64,000 nt of DNA, taken from contig NZ_CP042906.1 in assembly GCF_008728855.1 (NCBI RefSeq), positions 3,470,001-3,534,000 on the forward strand, written 5' to 3'. The translations under genes and the position numbers were made by a program. Below, one piece after another: positions 42,917 to 53,100 of this stretch. Positions within the stretch are counted from its first letter, which is position 1. Each line of letters starts with the position of its first letter. The notes below the pieces were generated by a model. That model had not been told where the DNA came from. It was given only the letters and a program-made list of their open reading frames with translations, and ran no database searches. Origin of the DNA: Hypericibacter terrae (GTDB lineage: Bacteria > Pseudomonadota > Alphaproteobacteria > Dongiales > Dongiaceae).

Positions 42917-43693
42917 CTACGGCGCCTCCGCCCGATATTCCTCGAACCAGCGATCGTCCTGCTCATACCCGTAAGCGCGAAGAATGGAGAACAGTGCCGG
43001 ACAGGCCAGGAATTGCTCGCGGATCCGCTGGCGATGTTTCGGCGCGCGCCAGGCGTCGATGTTCCGCAGGTCCACGGGCCGCTTGCCGTTCAACGCGCGT
43101 TGCAGACGTTCCGGGATGTCGTGCTCGAAGAACTGGCCGAAACTGCCCGAATACCGAAATCCGATCTGGCGTCCCAGTTCCCGCTGCACCGCGTCGCTGT
43201 CGCGCAGGAGGTCCTCGTATTTCAGGACGATCGGGGCCAGTTCGGCGCGAGACTTCACGTAGGAGATCGCCTCGTCGATCGCAACGACGCCAGGGTTGGT
43301 GAACGTCGCCGTCTCCCCCTCGATGAAATATTGATGATCCCAGCCGACGAAGTAGTCGTCGGGCACGGCGACATGACGCGAGGTGATGACGGCGCGGATG
43401 TCGCGGATCATGATGATGAACCAGAGAGGCTTCTCGAAGACGTTCTTCCGGACGATGTTGTCGAAGGCGAAGATGTCGAGAGGGCGTTTCGTGACGTAGC
43501 TGTCCAGTGTTTCGCCGATGACGCTCCCGGCGCGGCACTCGTTTTCCACAAACATAAAGTTCGTCACCGTGGTGCGAAGCATGTTGTAGAAGAGCGTCGT
43601 GCCGCTCCGCGAGTAGCCGCAGACACACACATGGGTCGGCATTTGAGGCGCCGAAGCAGGGGCAGAGCCGAGGTCGTGAGGCGTGTGCACCAT
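42917..43693 (-). CDS. Sulfotransferase family protein
   Basis: About 258 residues from the ATG at 43693. The PAPS 5'-phosphosulfate loop CGYSRSGTTLFYNML is near the N-terminus and the 3'-phosphate region FIIMIRDIRAVITSRH follows. LKYEDLLRDSDAVQRELG is also typical of the family. It would transfer sulfate to a carbohydrate or small molecule. It starts one base after the stop of a small zinc-ribbon gene, so the two are translated together. The acceptor is unknown. Confidence 0.82.
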   Translation of the reverse strand: MVHTPHDLGSAPASAPQMPTHVCVCGYSRSGTTLFYNMLRTTVTNFMFVENECRAGSVIGETLDSYVTKRPLDIFAFDNIVRKNVFEKPLWFIIMIRDIRAVITSRHVAVPDDYFVGWDHQYFIEGETATFTNPGVVAIDEAISYVKSRAELAPIVLKYEDLLRDSDAVQRELGRQIGFRYSGSFGQFFEHDIPERLQRALNGKRPVDLRNIDAWRAPKHRQRIREQFLACPALFSILRAYGYEQDDRWFEEYRAEAP

Positions 43694-43694
43694 G

Positions 43695-43985
43695 TCAGGT
43701 ACTACCCTGCGGGGACGGCGGCCGATTTCGCATGAGCATTGTGTTGGCATGCCTGCAAACGTTGCATCGCATCCAGCGTTCCACGCCGCTGCCATCGGAA
43801 AACATCGCGTCCGTCACGACGAGAATGCCAATTCCGCAACTTGGGCAGGTGACCGTGGCCGACGGATCTTGCCCCAAAACGGTCCCTGCCGCCATCCAGC
43901 CCTGGCGATAACGGCGACCTTCCTGCGAATCCCATTTCTCGCGCGGTTTCGATCTGAGGGCCGGCTGTTTCAGCCAGTTCCACAT
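43695..43985 (-). CDS. Small zinc-ribbon protein
   Basis: A 96-residue protein starting MWNWLKQPALRSKPREKW. Two cysteine pairs, CPSCG and CNVCRH, about 25 residues apart form a zinc ribbon in the C-terminal half. The N-terminal half is basic. Its TGA is followed after one base by the sulfotransferase ATG. No family is recognised; it may be a regulator or a partner of the sulfotransferase. Confidence 0.55.
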   Translation of the reverse strand: MWNWLKQPALRSKPREKWDSQEGRRYRQGWMAAGTVLGQDPSATVTCPSCGIGILVVTDAMFSDGSGVERWMRCNVCRHANTMLMRNRPPSPQGST

Positions 43986-44076
43986 TGGGATTGATGTCCC
44001 TCTGCCGCCGCCCCACTCCGCCCCCCTTCGCCCCCTGGTTACGGAGGAGAAGAGGCAGGAGCGAAGAAAGGCGAGC

Positions 44077-45621
44077 TCAAGCCTTTGCCCGCCTCGCCGC
44101 GGCCGGCTTGGCGCTGCTCGCCAGATCCGTCTCGCGCTCCGCCAGGTACGCGTCGAGCAACCTGACCCCGAATCCCGGCGAGCCGGGCCAGTTGCCGTCA
44201 TCGTCGCGCTTGCCGAACATGCGGCCGGCGATGTCGAGATGGGCCCAGGGGGTGCCGTCGACGAAGTTCTGCAGCAGCTGCGCGCCATGGGACGCGTCGG
44301 CGAAGGCATCGTCGGGCGCGCATTGGCGCAGGTCCGCAATCTGGGATTTGAGGTTGCGCTCATATTCGGGATCGAGCGGCAGGCGCCAGAGCCGGTCGCC
44401 GGTCGCCTGTCCCGCCGCCAGCAGCCGTTCGGCGAGCTTGTCGTCATTGGAGAAGATGCCGGAATAGGCCTGGCCCAGCGCCGCCAGCACCGCATAGGTG
44501 AGCGTGGCGAGATCGATCATGGCGCGCGGGCGGAACTTCTGCACGGTGAAGGCCAGGGCGTCGGAAAGCACGACGCGGCCCTCGGCGTCGGTATCGACGA
44601 TCTCGAGCGTCTTGCCCGAAAAGGTCTTGATCACGTCGCCCGGCCGATAGGCGGTACCCGAGGGCATGTTCTCGACCAGGGCCGCCACGCCGATCGCCGG
44701 CACCTTGGCGCGCCGGCCGGCGAGCGCCCGCATCAAGCCCACCACGGCGGCAGCACCCGACATGTCCGCCTTCATCTCCTCCATGCCGGCGGCCTTCTTG
44801 ATCGAGATGCCGCCGGTATCGAAGGTGACGCCCTTGCCGACGAAGGCGAAGGGCCGGCCCGGGGCGCCGCGCCAGCGCAGCAGGAGCAATCGCGGCTTGT
44901 TCTCGCTGCCGGCGCCCACCGCCAGCATCGCGTTCATGCCGAGCCTGGCGAGCTTCTTCTCGTCCATGACCGCGATCTCGACACCCAGCGGGCCCAGCGC
45001 CTGGCGTGTGCGTTCGATGAAGCCGTCCGGTGTGATCACATTGGAAGGCTCGTTGGCGAGATCGCGCGCCAGCTCGACGCCGGCGGCGACCGGCCCCAGC
45101 CGGCGCCAGGCGCCTTGCGCGGCCGCGGCGGCCGGCGTCACGATCCACAGGGTCTCGAGCCGGCCGATCGGATCCTCGGGGCGCGCCTTGGTGCGATAGC
45201 GGTCGAAACGGTAGGCGCCGAGCCGCGCGCCCAGGGCCAGATGTGCCGCCAGCTCCGGCGCGCCCAGCGCCGCCTGCTCCGGATGATCCAGCACCAGCAC
45301 CACCTCGCTCTCCCCGGCCTGGGCCACTGCCCTCGCCAGGGCGGCTCCCGCGGCCTCGGCCCGCGCGCGGTCGAGCCGGCGCCGGCGTCCCAGATCCAGC
45401 AGCAGGACGCGCCGGCTCTTGATCGCCCTGGGCGCCGTCAATTCGACGACCGAGGGCCCCTCGTCCTCTTCCGGTCGGGGGCGCTGGCCGGCGCGCGCAA
45501 GGGCGCCCTTCAGGAGCTGGTTGACCCGCCGCGCCGCCGGCAGGAGGCCGGCCTCGTCGGAGCGGCAGACGGCCAGAACCGGCAATTTTGCCGGGAGCTT
45601 GTCGAGGAAACGAACGCGCAT
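44077..45621 (-). CDS. pepA: Leucyl aminopeptidase family protein (M17)
   Basis: A 514-residue dimetal peptidase that removes N-terminal amino acids in the cytosol. The catalytic domain shows GKGVTFDTGGISIKKAAGME with the metal lysine and aspartate, KADMSGAAAVVGLM, and VDTDAEGRVVLSDAL with the NTDAEGR-type ligand and arginine. The N-terminal 190 residues form the non-catalytic macro-like domain. Length is normal. It stands alone with no clear operon partner. Confidence 0.92.
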   Translation of the reverse strand: MRVRFLDKLPAKLPVLAVCRSDEAGLLPAARRVNQLLKGALARAGQRPRPEEDEGPSVVELTAPRAIKSRRVLLLDLGRRRRLDRARAEAAGAALARAVAQAGESEVVLVLDHPEQAALGAPELAAHLALGARLGAYRFDRYRTKARPEDPIGRLETLWIVTPAAAAAQGAWRRLGPVAAGVELARDLANEPSNVITPDGFIERTRQALGPLGVEIAVMDEKKLARLGMNAMLAVGAGSENKPRLLLLRWRGAPGRPFAFVGKGVTFDTGGISIKKAAGMEEMKADMSGAAAVVGLMRALAGRRAKVPAIGVAALVENMPSGTAYRPGDVIKTFSGKTLEIVDTDAEGRVVLSDALAFTVQKFRPRAMIDLATLTYAVLAALGQAYSGIFSNDDKLAERLLAAGQATGDRLWRLPLDPEYERNLKSQIADLRQCAPDDAFADASHGAQLLQNFVDGTPWAHLDIAGRMFGKRDDDGNWPGSPGFGVRLLDAYLAERETDLASSAKPAAARRAKA

Positions 45622-45732
45622 TAGGGGAGGTTGTCCTGGTTGGGAGAGCGGCTTGGAGGGCAGCCACGATCATAGCGACCCGGAAAGGTTTGCGGGAGGG
45701 CCAGAACCGTGGTCTTGGCGACCGGTTACCCG

Positions 45733-46989
45733 TTAGTGAGCGGGAGCGGGCAAGAGTTCCACAACCGCCGCGCGGTCCGGTTTCTCCCGAATCAAGAAGG
45801 AGAGCAGCCCTGCCCCCAAGGCCAGGACGATCGATACCACCCAGACCCACTCATAGCGGGCAAAGAGATCGAAGAGATAGCCGCCGCCGAAGCTGCCGAT
45901 CGCGGCGCCCAGGGAGTGGGACGCCGAGAGCAGCCCCATGGCCAGCCCCATCACGCGCAGGCCGATATGGGTCGAGACGAGGCTCGCCGTCACCACGAAG
46001 GTCGAATAGTCGAATATCCCGAACAGCACCGCGAAGACGAAGAGCAGCGAGACGTCGCGCGCGACGAAGATCAGCAGGATGAAACAGAGCGCGCGGAAGA
46101 TATAGATCGCACCCAAGAGCAGCGGCCGGTTCATCTGGTCCGAGAGGCGCCCCGCCAGCACCATGCCGAACAGGTTGAAGGCCGAGAGCACGCCATAGGC
46201 GGTGGCGCTCTCGAGCGGCGGGAAACCGCAGGCCGCCGCATAGGGCAGCAGATGGGTCTCGATCACGCCCGTCGTGGTGATGCCGCAGATGAAAAAGCCG
46301 GCCGCCAGCAGCCAGAAAGCGGTGTTGGTGAAGATGTAGCGGAGGCGCTCATCGAGCGGCAGCGCCGCTTCGGCGCGTCGCGCCGGCAGATGATCGCGCG
46401 CGAGCTCTGCGGCGCGGCCCTGGCGGCTGACAAGCATCCAGGTCATCGGGATGACGGCCAGACAGCTGATGCCTACGGCCCAATAACTCGACCGCCAGCC
46501 GCCGGTGGCGGTCATGACTTCCGACAGCACCGGGATGAGCAGCAGCTGGCCCGCGGTCGAGCCGGCCGTGGCGATACCGACAGCAAGGCCGCGGCCTTCC
46601 TCGAAGCGCCGGCTCATCAGCGTCGCCACCACATGGTTGGCGGCCATGCCGAAGCCCAGCCCCGCCAGAAGGCTGAAGCTCGCGAAGAACTGCCAGCTGG
46701 CGGCGACGCTGGCGGCGAGCGCCACCCCCACCCCCACCGCCCCGAGGCCGGCGCAAAGGATCGCGCGCGCGCCGAAGCGGTCCACGAGCGCCCCCGACAG
46801 CGGCGCCACGCAGCCCATCACCACCAGGGCCAGCGACATGGCCGAGGAGGAGAGACTGCGGCTCCAGCCGAGCTCGGTCTCGAGCGCCGGCATGGTAAGA
46901 CCCAGGAGGGATCGGGCTGAGAAGGATAGCGCCAGCACCAGGAAGGCGACGGCGAGGACGACCCAATCGGTCAGATGCCAATGTTTCAT
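45733..46989 (-). CDS. MFS transporter (monocarboxylate/OFA-like)
   Basis: A 418-residue protein with twelve membrane segments. The N-terminal LETELGWSRSLSSSAMSLAL, ALVDRFGARAILCAGLG and the later ASLVSTHIGLRVMGLAMGLL resemble the monocarboxylate-porter and oxalate/formate antiporter branch of the superfamily. The substrate is unknown. Its start lies 133 bases from the end of the first RTX gene, which is on the same strand. Confidence 0.83.
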   Translation of the reverse strand: MKHWHLTDWVVLAVAFLVLALSFSARSLLGLTMPALETELGWSRSLSSSAMSLALVVMGCVAPLSGALVDRFGARAILCAGLGAVGVGVALAASVAASWQFFASFSLLAGLGFGMAANHVVATLMSRRFEEGRGLAVGIATAGSTAGQLLLIPVLSEVMTATGGWRSSYWAVGISCLAVIPMTWMLVSRQGRAAELARDHLPARRAEAALPLDERLRYIFTNTAFWLLAAGFFICGITTTGVIETHLLPYAAACGFPPLESATAYGVLSAFNLFGMVLAGRLSDQMNRPLLLGAIYIFRALCFILLIFVARDVSLLFVFAVLFGIFDYSTFVVTASLVSTHIGLRVMGLAMGLLSASHSLGAAIGSFGGGYLFDLFARYEWVWVVSIVLALGAGLLSFLIREKPDRAAVVELLPAPAH

Positions 46990-47054
46990 GGGCCGGCATC
47001 CTAGCCGGGCCCCGGGGGCTGCAAATAGTTCAGAAATAGAACCCGGCGGGCCCC

Positions 47055-47087
47055 AAAAAAGCGGGCGCCCCCAGACAGGGCGCCCGC
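47055..47087 (-). terminator. Terminator of RTX gene A
   Basis: A perfect 10-bp stem, GCGGGCGCCC with GGGCGCCCGC, follows the RTX A stop. On the minus strand it runs into TTTTTT. The same hairpin design ends the other RTX units. Confidence 0.9.
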
Positions 47088-47122
47088 CAACGGTAGTGAA
47101 AGAACCGTCTCTAGATCGTCGA

Positions 47123-50100
47123 TCAGTTGGCAGTCGTGGCCACCGTCTGCTCCACCGCGACGTAGTTGCCTTGGTCGTCGGCGTAGACGTTGAAGGTGCC
47201 CGAGCCGTAGACGTTCTGGTCGGTCATCGACATGGTGCCTTGCAATGTGAAGTGGTGAGTGCCAGTCGCGTTGAGGTTCAACTGGTCACCGCTCTCGCCG
47301 CGCACGATCAGGTCGATCGTATTGGCGTTGAAGCTTTCGCCCGTCGAAACCGCCGCCGGCTCGGAGAAGTCGAGCACGTCGGCCGCATTGATCGTGACCG
47401 TGTTGGCCGCGCCGCTGCGCATATCCAGCATTTCGATACCGCTGGTCTGCTGGTCGAAGGTGGTGAAGTTCTCGTTGCCGGTCACCTTCAGTCCGTCGTG
47501 GCCGTTGCCGCCGTCATAGTTGGCATCGTGGTGGTTGAACACCAGCTGGTCGTTGCCTTCACCGCCGAACAGACCGTCGTTCGAGGAGCCGGCACCCGTC
47601 AGCGTGTCGTCGCCGTTGCCGCCATTCACCGTGTCGTTGCCGCTGCCGCCGTCAAGGCTGTCATTGCCGTTGCCGCCGTTCAGCAGGTCGTTACTGTCCT
47701 GGCCCCGCAGCGTGTCGTTGCCTTCGCCGCCGTCGAGAGTGTCGGAGCCATTGCCGCCGCTCAGGCTGTCGTCGCCGCCCTGGCCATCGAACCAGTTGTT
47801 CTGGCCACCGATCGTGCTGCCCGAGATGGTGTCGTTGCCCTGGCTGCCGATGATGCCCTCAATGCTGTTCAGCGTACAATCATCGCTACCGCCAGGCAGA
47901 GATGCGGTCCCGTTGCCGCTGTGGTCGAGGCTAAGACTCACTGTATGGAGCGAGTCATTGCCGGAGAAATCGACCACGTCGAACCCGCTGCCACCGGCAA
48001 AGGTGTCATTGTTGTTGTCGAAGTCGCTGTAGGCCACCAGGGTGTCGTTGCCGTAATCGCCATTCAGGCTGTCGTTGCCAGCGCCACCGGAGAGGTAGTC
48101 GTTGCCGTAGCCGCCACTGATCGTGTCGTTGCCGTCGTCGCCGAAGTAGGTGTCGTTGCCGTTGTCGCCGGTCTCGCCGCTATCCTCGTAGATGCGGTCG
48201 TTGCCGTTGCCGCCATGGCCGATGTCGTCGCCATTGCTGCCGCGCAGCGTGTCGTTGCCGTCGCCGCCGTAAAGCGTGTCGTTGCCATTGCCACCTTCGA
48301 TGTAGTCGTCGTCGACGTCGCCCAGGATGCTGTCGTTGCCGTTGTCGCCGAAGAGCACGTCGTTGCCGTCGGCACCGCCATCGCCCAGGATCGTGTCGTC
48401 GCCGCCACCGCCACGGATGGTGTCGGCCCCGTTCCCGCCCAGCAGGACGTTGTTGAGGCTGTCGCCGGTGATCGAGTCATCGAAGTTCGAGCCCGTGACG
48501 TTCTCGAAATTGCTGACGGTGTCCGTACCTGCCGCACCGGTCGCAGAACCAGTGGCCAGGTTGACGGTAACGCCGCCGCCCGCATGGGCATAGGACAGCG
48601 TGTCGTCGCCGGCATTGCCGCCGTCGAGACGATCGTTGCCGTTGCCGCCCTCGATCTTGTCGTCGCCCTGGTCGCCGGTGATGTTGTCGTTGCCTTCGCC
48701 GCCGAAGATCGAGTCGTTGCCGGCATCGCCCGTAATGTGATCGTCGCCGTTGCCGCCATCGATCGTGTCGGCACTGTCGTCGCCCTCGATGGTGTCGTTG
48801 CCGTTGCCGCCGAGGATGAGATCGCTGCCGACGCCGCCGGCGATTAGGTCGTTGCCGTCGCCGCCGTCGATGGTGTCGGAACCGTCACCGCCCAGGATCG
48901 AGTCCTGACCGTTGTCGCCATTGAGCTGGTCGTTGCCGTTGCCGCCCAGGATGGTGTCCTGATCCTCGCCGCCATGGATGGTGTCGTCGCCATTGTCGCC
49001 ATAGAGCGAGTCGTTGCCGTTGTCGCCGAAGATCTGGTCGTTGCCGTTCTGAGCCAGGCCGTCGTCGCCATGGATGGTGTCGTCGCCGTTGCCGCCGGCC
49101 AGCGTGTCATGGCCGTTATTGCCGAGGATGGTGTCGTTGCCATCGCCGCCATCGACCGAGTCGTTGCCGTTGCCGCCCAGGATCGTGTCCTGATCGACAT
49201 TGCCGTAGATGGTGTCGTTGCCGTTCTCGCCGAGCAGGCTGTCATTGCCGTCTACGAGATCGGCGTCGCCGTCGATGGAGTCGTCGCCCTCGCCGCCCAG
49301 CACCGTGTCGGCGCCGGCACCGCCATAGATCGTGTCGTTGCCGTTGTCGCCATAGAGCGAGTCGTTGCCCTCGCCACCATCGATCGCGTCGTTGTCGTTG
49401 TCGCCATGGATGGTGTCGTTGCCCTTGTCGCCGAACAGCTGGTCGTTGCCGTTGCCGCCAAGGATGGTGTCGTCGTCGTAGCCGCCATGGACCTTATCGT
49501 TGCCATCGCCGCCATAGATGGTGTCGTAGCCGTACCCGCCCTCGATGTAGTCGTTGCCGTTGTCGCCGTAGAGCGTGTCGTTGCCGTTGTCGCCGTAGAT
49601 CGTGTCGTTGCCCGCGCCGCCATGGATGACGTCGTTGCCGAAGCCGCCATAGATCAGGTCTGCCGCGAGGAGGGTTTCGCCGGCCAGCGTTTCGCTGCCA
49701 TCCGGGTTGTCGCCGAAGATGGTGTCTTCGCCGAAGCCGCCGAGGATGGTGTCCTCGCCGTTGACGAGGTCGTTGCCGTTGCCGCCGAGCACATGGCCAT
49801 CGCCGATGATGGAGTCGTTGCCATTGCCACCCTCGATGCGATCGGCCCCGACGATGGTGTCGTTGCCTTCGCCGCCCAGGATCGAGTCGCCGACCAGCGT
49901 GTCGTCGCCGTAGCCACCCAGGATGTAGTCATTGTCCTGGATGTAGTCGTTGCCGTTGCCGCCCTCGATCTTGCTGCCGAGGACCGTGTCCTGGTCGTTG
50001 CCGGCATCGACATAGTCGTTGTCGTAGATCACGTCGCTGCCGAGGCCGCCCAGGATCAGGCTGCCGATCACCATGTCGTTGCCGATGTCGGTCCGGACCG

Positions 50101-53100
50101 TGTCGCCGCCATTGATGGAGTCGTTGCCGTCGCCGCCATCGATCGAGTCGCCGAGGACGCTGTCGTCGCCGTCGGTCGTGATCGAGTCCATGTCGCTGAT
50201 GGTGTCGTCGCCGTTGCCGCCGTCGATGTCGCTGCCGATGACGGTGTCGCTGCCGAGGCCGCCGACGATCGTGTCGGCGTCATCGATCCCGTCGTTGTCG
50301 TCGCCGCCGCCGATGGAGCTGCCAAGGATCGTGTCGTCGCCGTCCCCGCCGAAGATCGTGTCGTGATCGGCGATGGTGTCCTCGCCCTCGCCGCCCTGAA
50401 GCACGCCGCCGAGGATGTAGTCGTCGCCGTTGTTGCCGTTGATCGTGTCGCTACCGACGAGCTTGTCGTTGCCATTGTCGCCGAAGAGCGAGTCGCCGAC
50501 GATCGAGTCGTCGCCATTGCCGCCGAAATCGCCATCGCCAACGATGTTGTCACGGCTGTAAAGCGTATCGTTCCCGTCATTGCCGTGGATGAAATCCGCG
50601 ACGATCGTGTCGTTATCCGAGCCGCCATTGATGGTGTCGCCGGCGTCGACGGTGTCGTTGCCGCCATTGCCATTGCCGCCATCGCCGTCGATCACGCCGC
50701 CGAGGATGGTGTCGGCACCCGCGCCGCCGAGGATGGTGTCGTGGCTGACGATGCTGTCGTCATCCCCGTCGCCGGGGATGCTGTCGCTCCCGTCGCCATG
50801 AATGCTGTTGCCGACCAGAGTGTCCCCGCCCTCGCCGCCTTCGATGCGGTCGCCGACATAGAACCGGTCGTTGCCGGTGCCACCAAAGAGGGAGCCGCCG
50901 AAGATCGTGTCGGCATCGTCGCCGCCGAGGATGGTGTCATTGCCGTTGAGATTGTCGTCGCCCTGGTCGCCATAGACGTCGTCGCCGGAGATCGTGTCCC
51001 CGCCATTGCCGCCGAGGATCGAATCGCGGGAATTGAGGTAATCGTTGCCGTTCCCGCCCTCGATATGGCCGCCATGGATCGTGTCGGCATCGTCGCCGCC
51101 GTCGATGGTGTCGTAGCCGGTGATGATGTCGCCACCGTTCCCGCCGAAGACGCTGTCGCCGCGGACGGTGTCCCCGCCCTCGCCGCCGTCGATGCTGTCG
51201 TGGGCGTCGATGGAGTCGTTGCCGTTGCCGCCCTCGATGTTGCCGCCGACGATCGAGTCCTCGCCGTCGTTGCCCTGGATGTCGTCATGGCTGTCGATGC
51301 TGTCGTCGCCATCGTCGCCGAAGATGCTGTTGCCGGCGATGGTGTCGTTGCCCGAGCCACCAGTGATGCAATCACCAGCGCCGATCGTGTCGTTGCCCGG
51401 ATCGCCATGGATCGCGCCGCCGAAGATCGAGTCTTCGCCGTTGTCGCCGAAGATATGGTCGTGGCTGTCGATGCTGTCGTTGCCCTGATTGCCGTCGATC
51501 GAGTCGCCCTGGATGGTGTCGTCGCCATTGCCGCCCGAGATGCAGTCGCCGGCAACGATGGTGTCGTTGCCCTCGTCGCCCTCGATCTGGCCGCCGAAGA
51601 TACTGTCGTCGCCGTCGTTGCCGACGATGTGGTCGTGGCTCTCGATGCTGTCGTCGCCGTTGCCGCCCGAGATGTGATTGCCGGCAATGGTGTCGTTGCC
51701 GCTGCCGCCCGAGATGCAGTCGCCGGCATCGATCGTATCGGCGCCGTTCCCGCCCGAGATCTTGCCGCCGAAGATCGTGTCTTGGCCGTTGTCGCCGAAG
51801 ATGTGGTCGTGGGTGTCGATCGAGTCGTTGCCGTTGTCGCCGTTGATCGAGTCGCCGGAGATCGTGTCGTCCCCGTTACCGCCCGCGATGCAGTCGCCGG
51901 CATCGATGGTGTCGTCGCCGTTGCCGCCGGCGATGAAGCCGCCTTCGATGGTGTCGTTGCCGTCGTTGCCCTCGATATGGTCGGTGCTGCAGATCAGATC
52001 GTTGCCGTCGTTGCCGTAGATGGAATTGCCGTCGATGGTGTCGTTGCCGCTGCCGCCATAGATGTGGTCACCGGCGTGGATCGTGTCGTTACCGTCATCG
52101 CCGCCGATCTTGCCGCCGAAGATATTGTCCTTGCCGTTATTGCCGGAAATATCGTCATGGCTGCTGATGTTGTCGTTGCCGTCACCGCCATAGATGGTGT
52201 CGCCGGCGATGGTGTCGTCGCCATTGCCGCCCGAGATGCAGTCGCCGGCATGGATTGTGTCGTTGCCCGACCCGCCCGAGATGTAGCCGCCCTCGATGGT
52301 GTCGTTGCCGTCATTGCCCTCGATATGGTCGTTGGCGCAGATCAGATCGTTGCCGTCGTTGCCATAGATGGCATCGCCCTCGATCGTATCGTTGCCGCCG
52401 CCGCCATAGATGTCGTCGCCGGCATGGATGCTGTCGTTGCCGTCATCACCCGAGATCTTGCCGCCAAAGATGTTGTCTTTGCCGTTGTTGCCGTAGATGT
52501 CGTCGTGGCTGCTGATGTCGTCGTTGCCCTCGCCGCCGGAGATCCGGTTGCCCTGGATGAAGTCGTCGCCATTGCCGCCCGAGATGCAGTCGCCGGCATT
52601 GATGCTGTCGTTGCCCTCGCCACCCGCGACGGTGCCGCCATAGATCAGATCGTTGCCGTCGTTGCCCTCGATATGGTCGTGGCTGTCGATGCTGTCGTTG
52701 CCGCAATCGCCAAGGATGGAGTCGCCGGCGATCGTGTCGTTGCCTTCCCCGCCATAAATGTTATCGCCGGCATCGATCGTGTCGTTGCCCGACCCGCCCG
52801 AAATGGCGCCGCCAAAGATGCTGTCGTCGCCGTTGCCGCCGGAGATGTCGTCGCTGCTGCAGATGACGTCGTTGCCGCTGCCGCCGGATATATTGTTGCC
52901 TTCGATCGTGTCGTTGCCCGACCCGCCGGTGATGCAGTCGCCGGCATTCACCTGGTCGTTGCCGTCGCCCGCGCAGATCTCGCCGCCCGAAATGCTGTCG
53001 TTGCCCGAGCCGCCCGAGATGAAGTCGTGGTCGTTGATGTCGTCGTTGCCGTCCGCGCCGGTGACGAAGCCGCCGGAGATCAGGTCATTGCCGTCACCGC

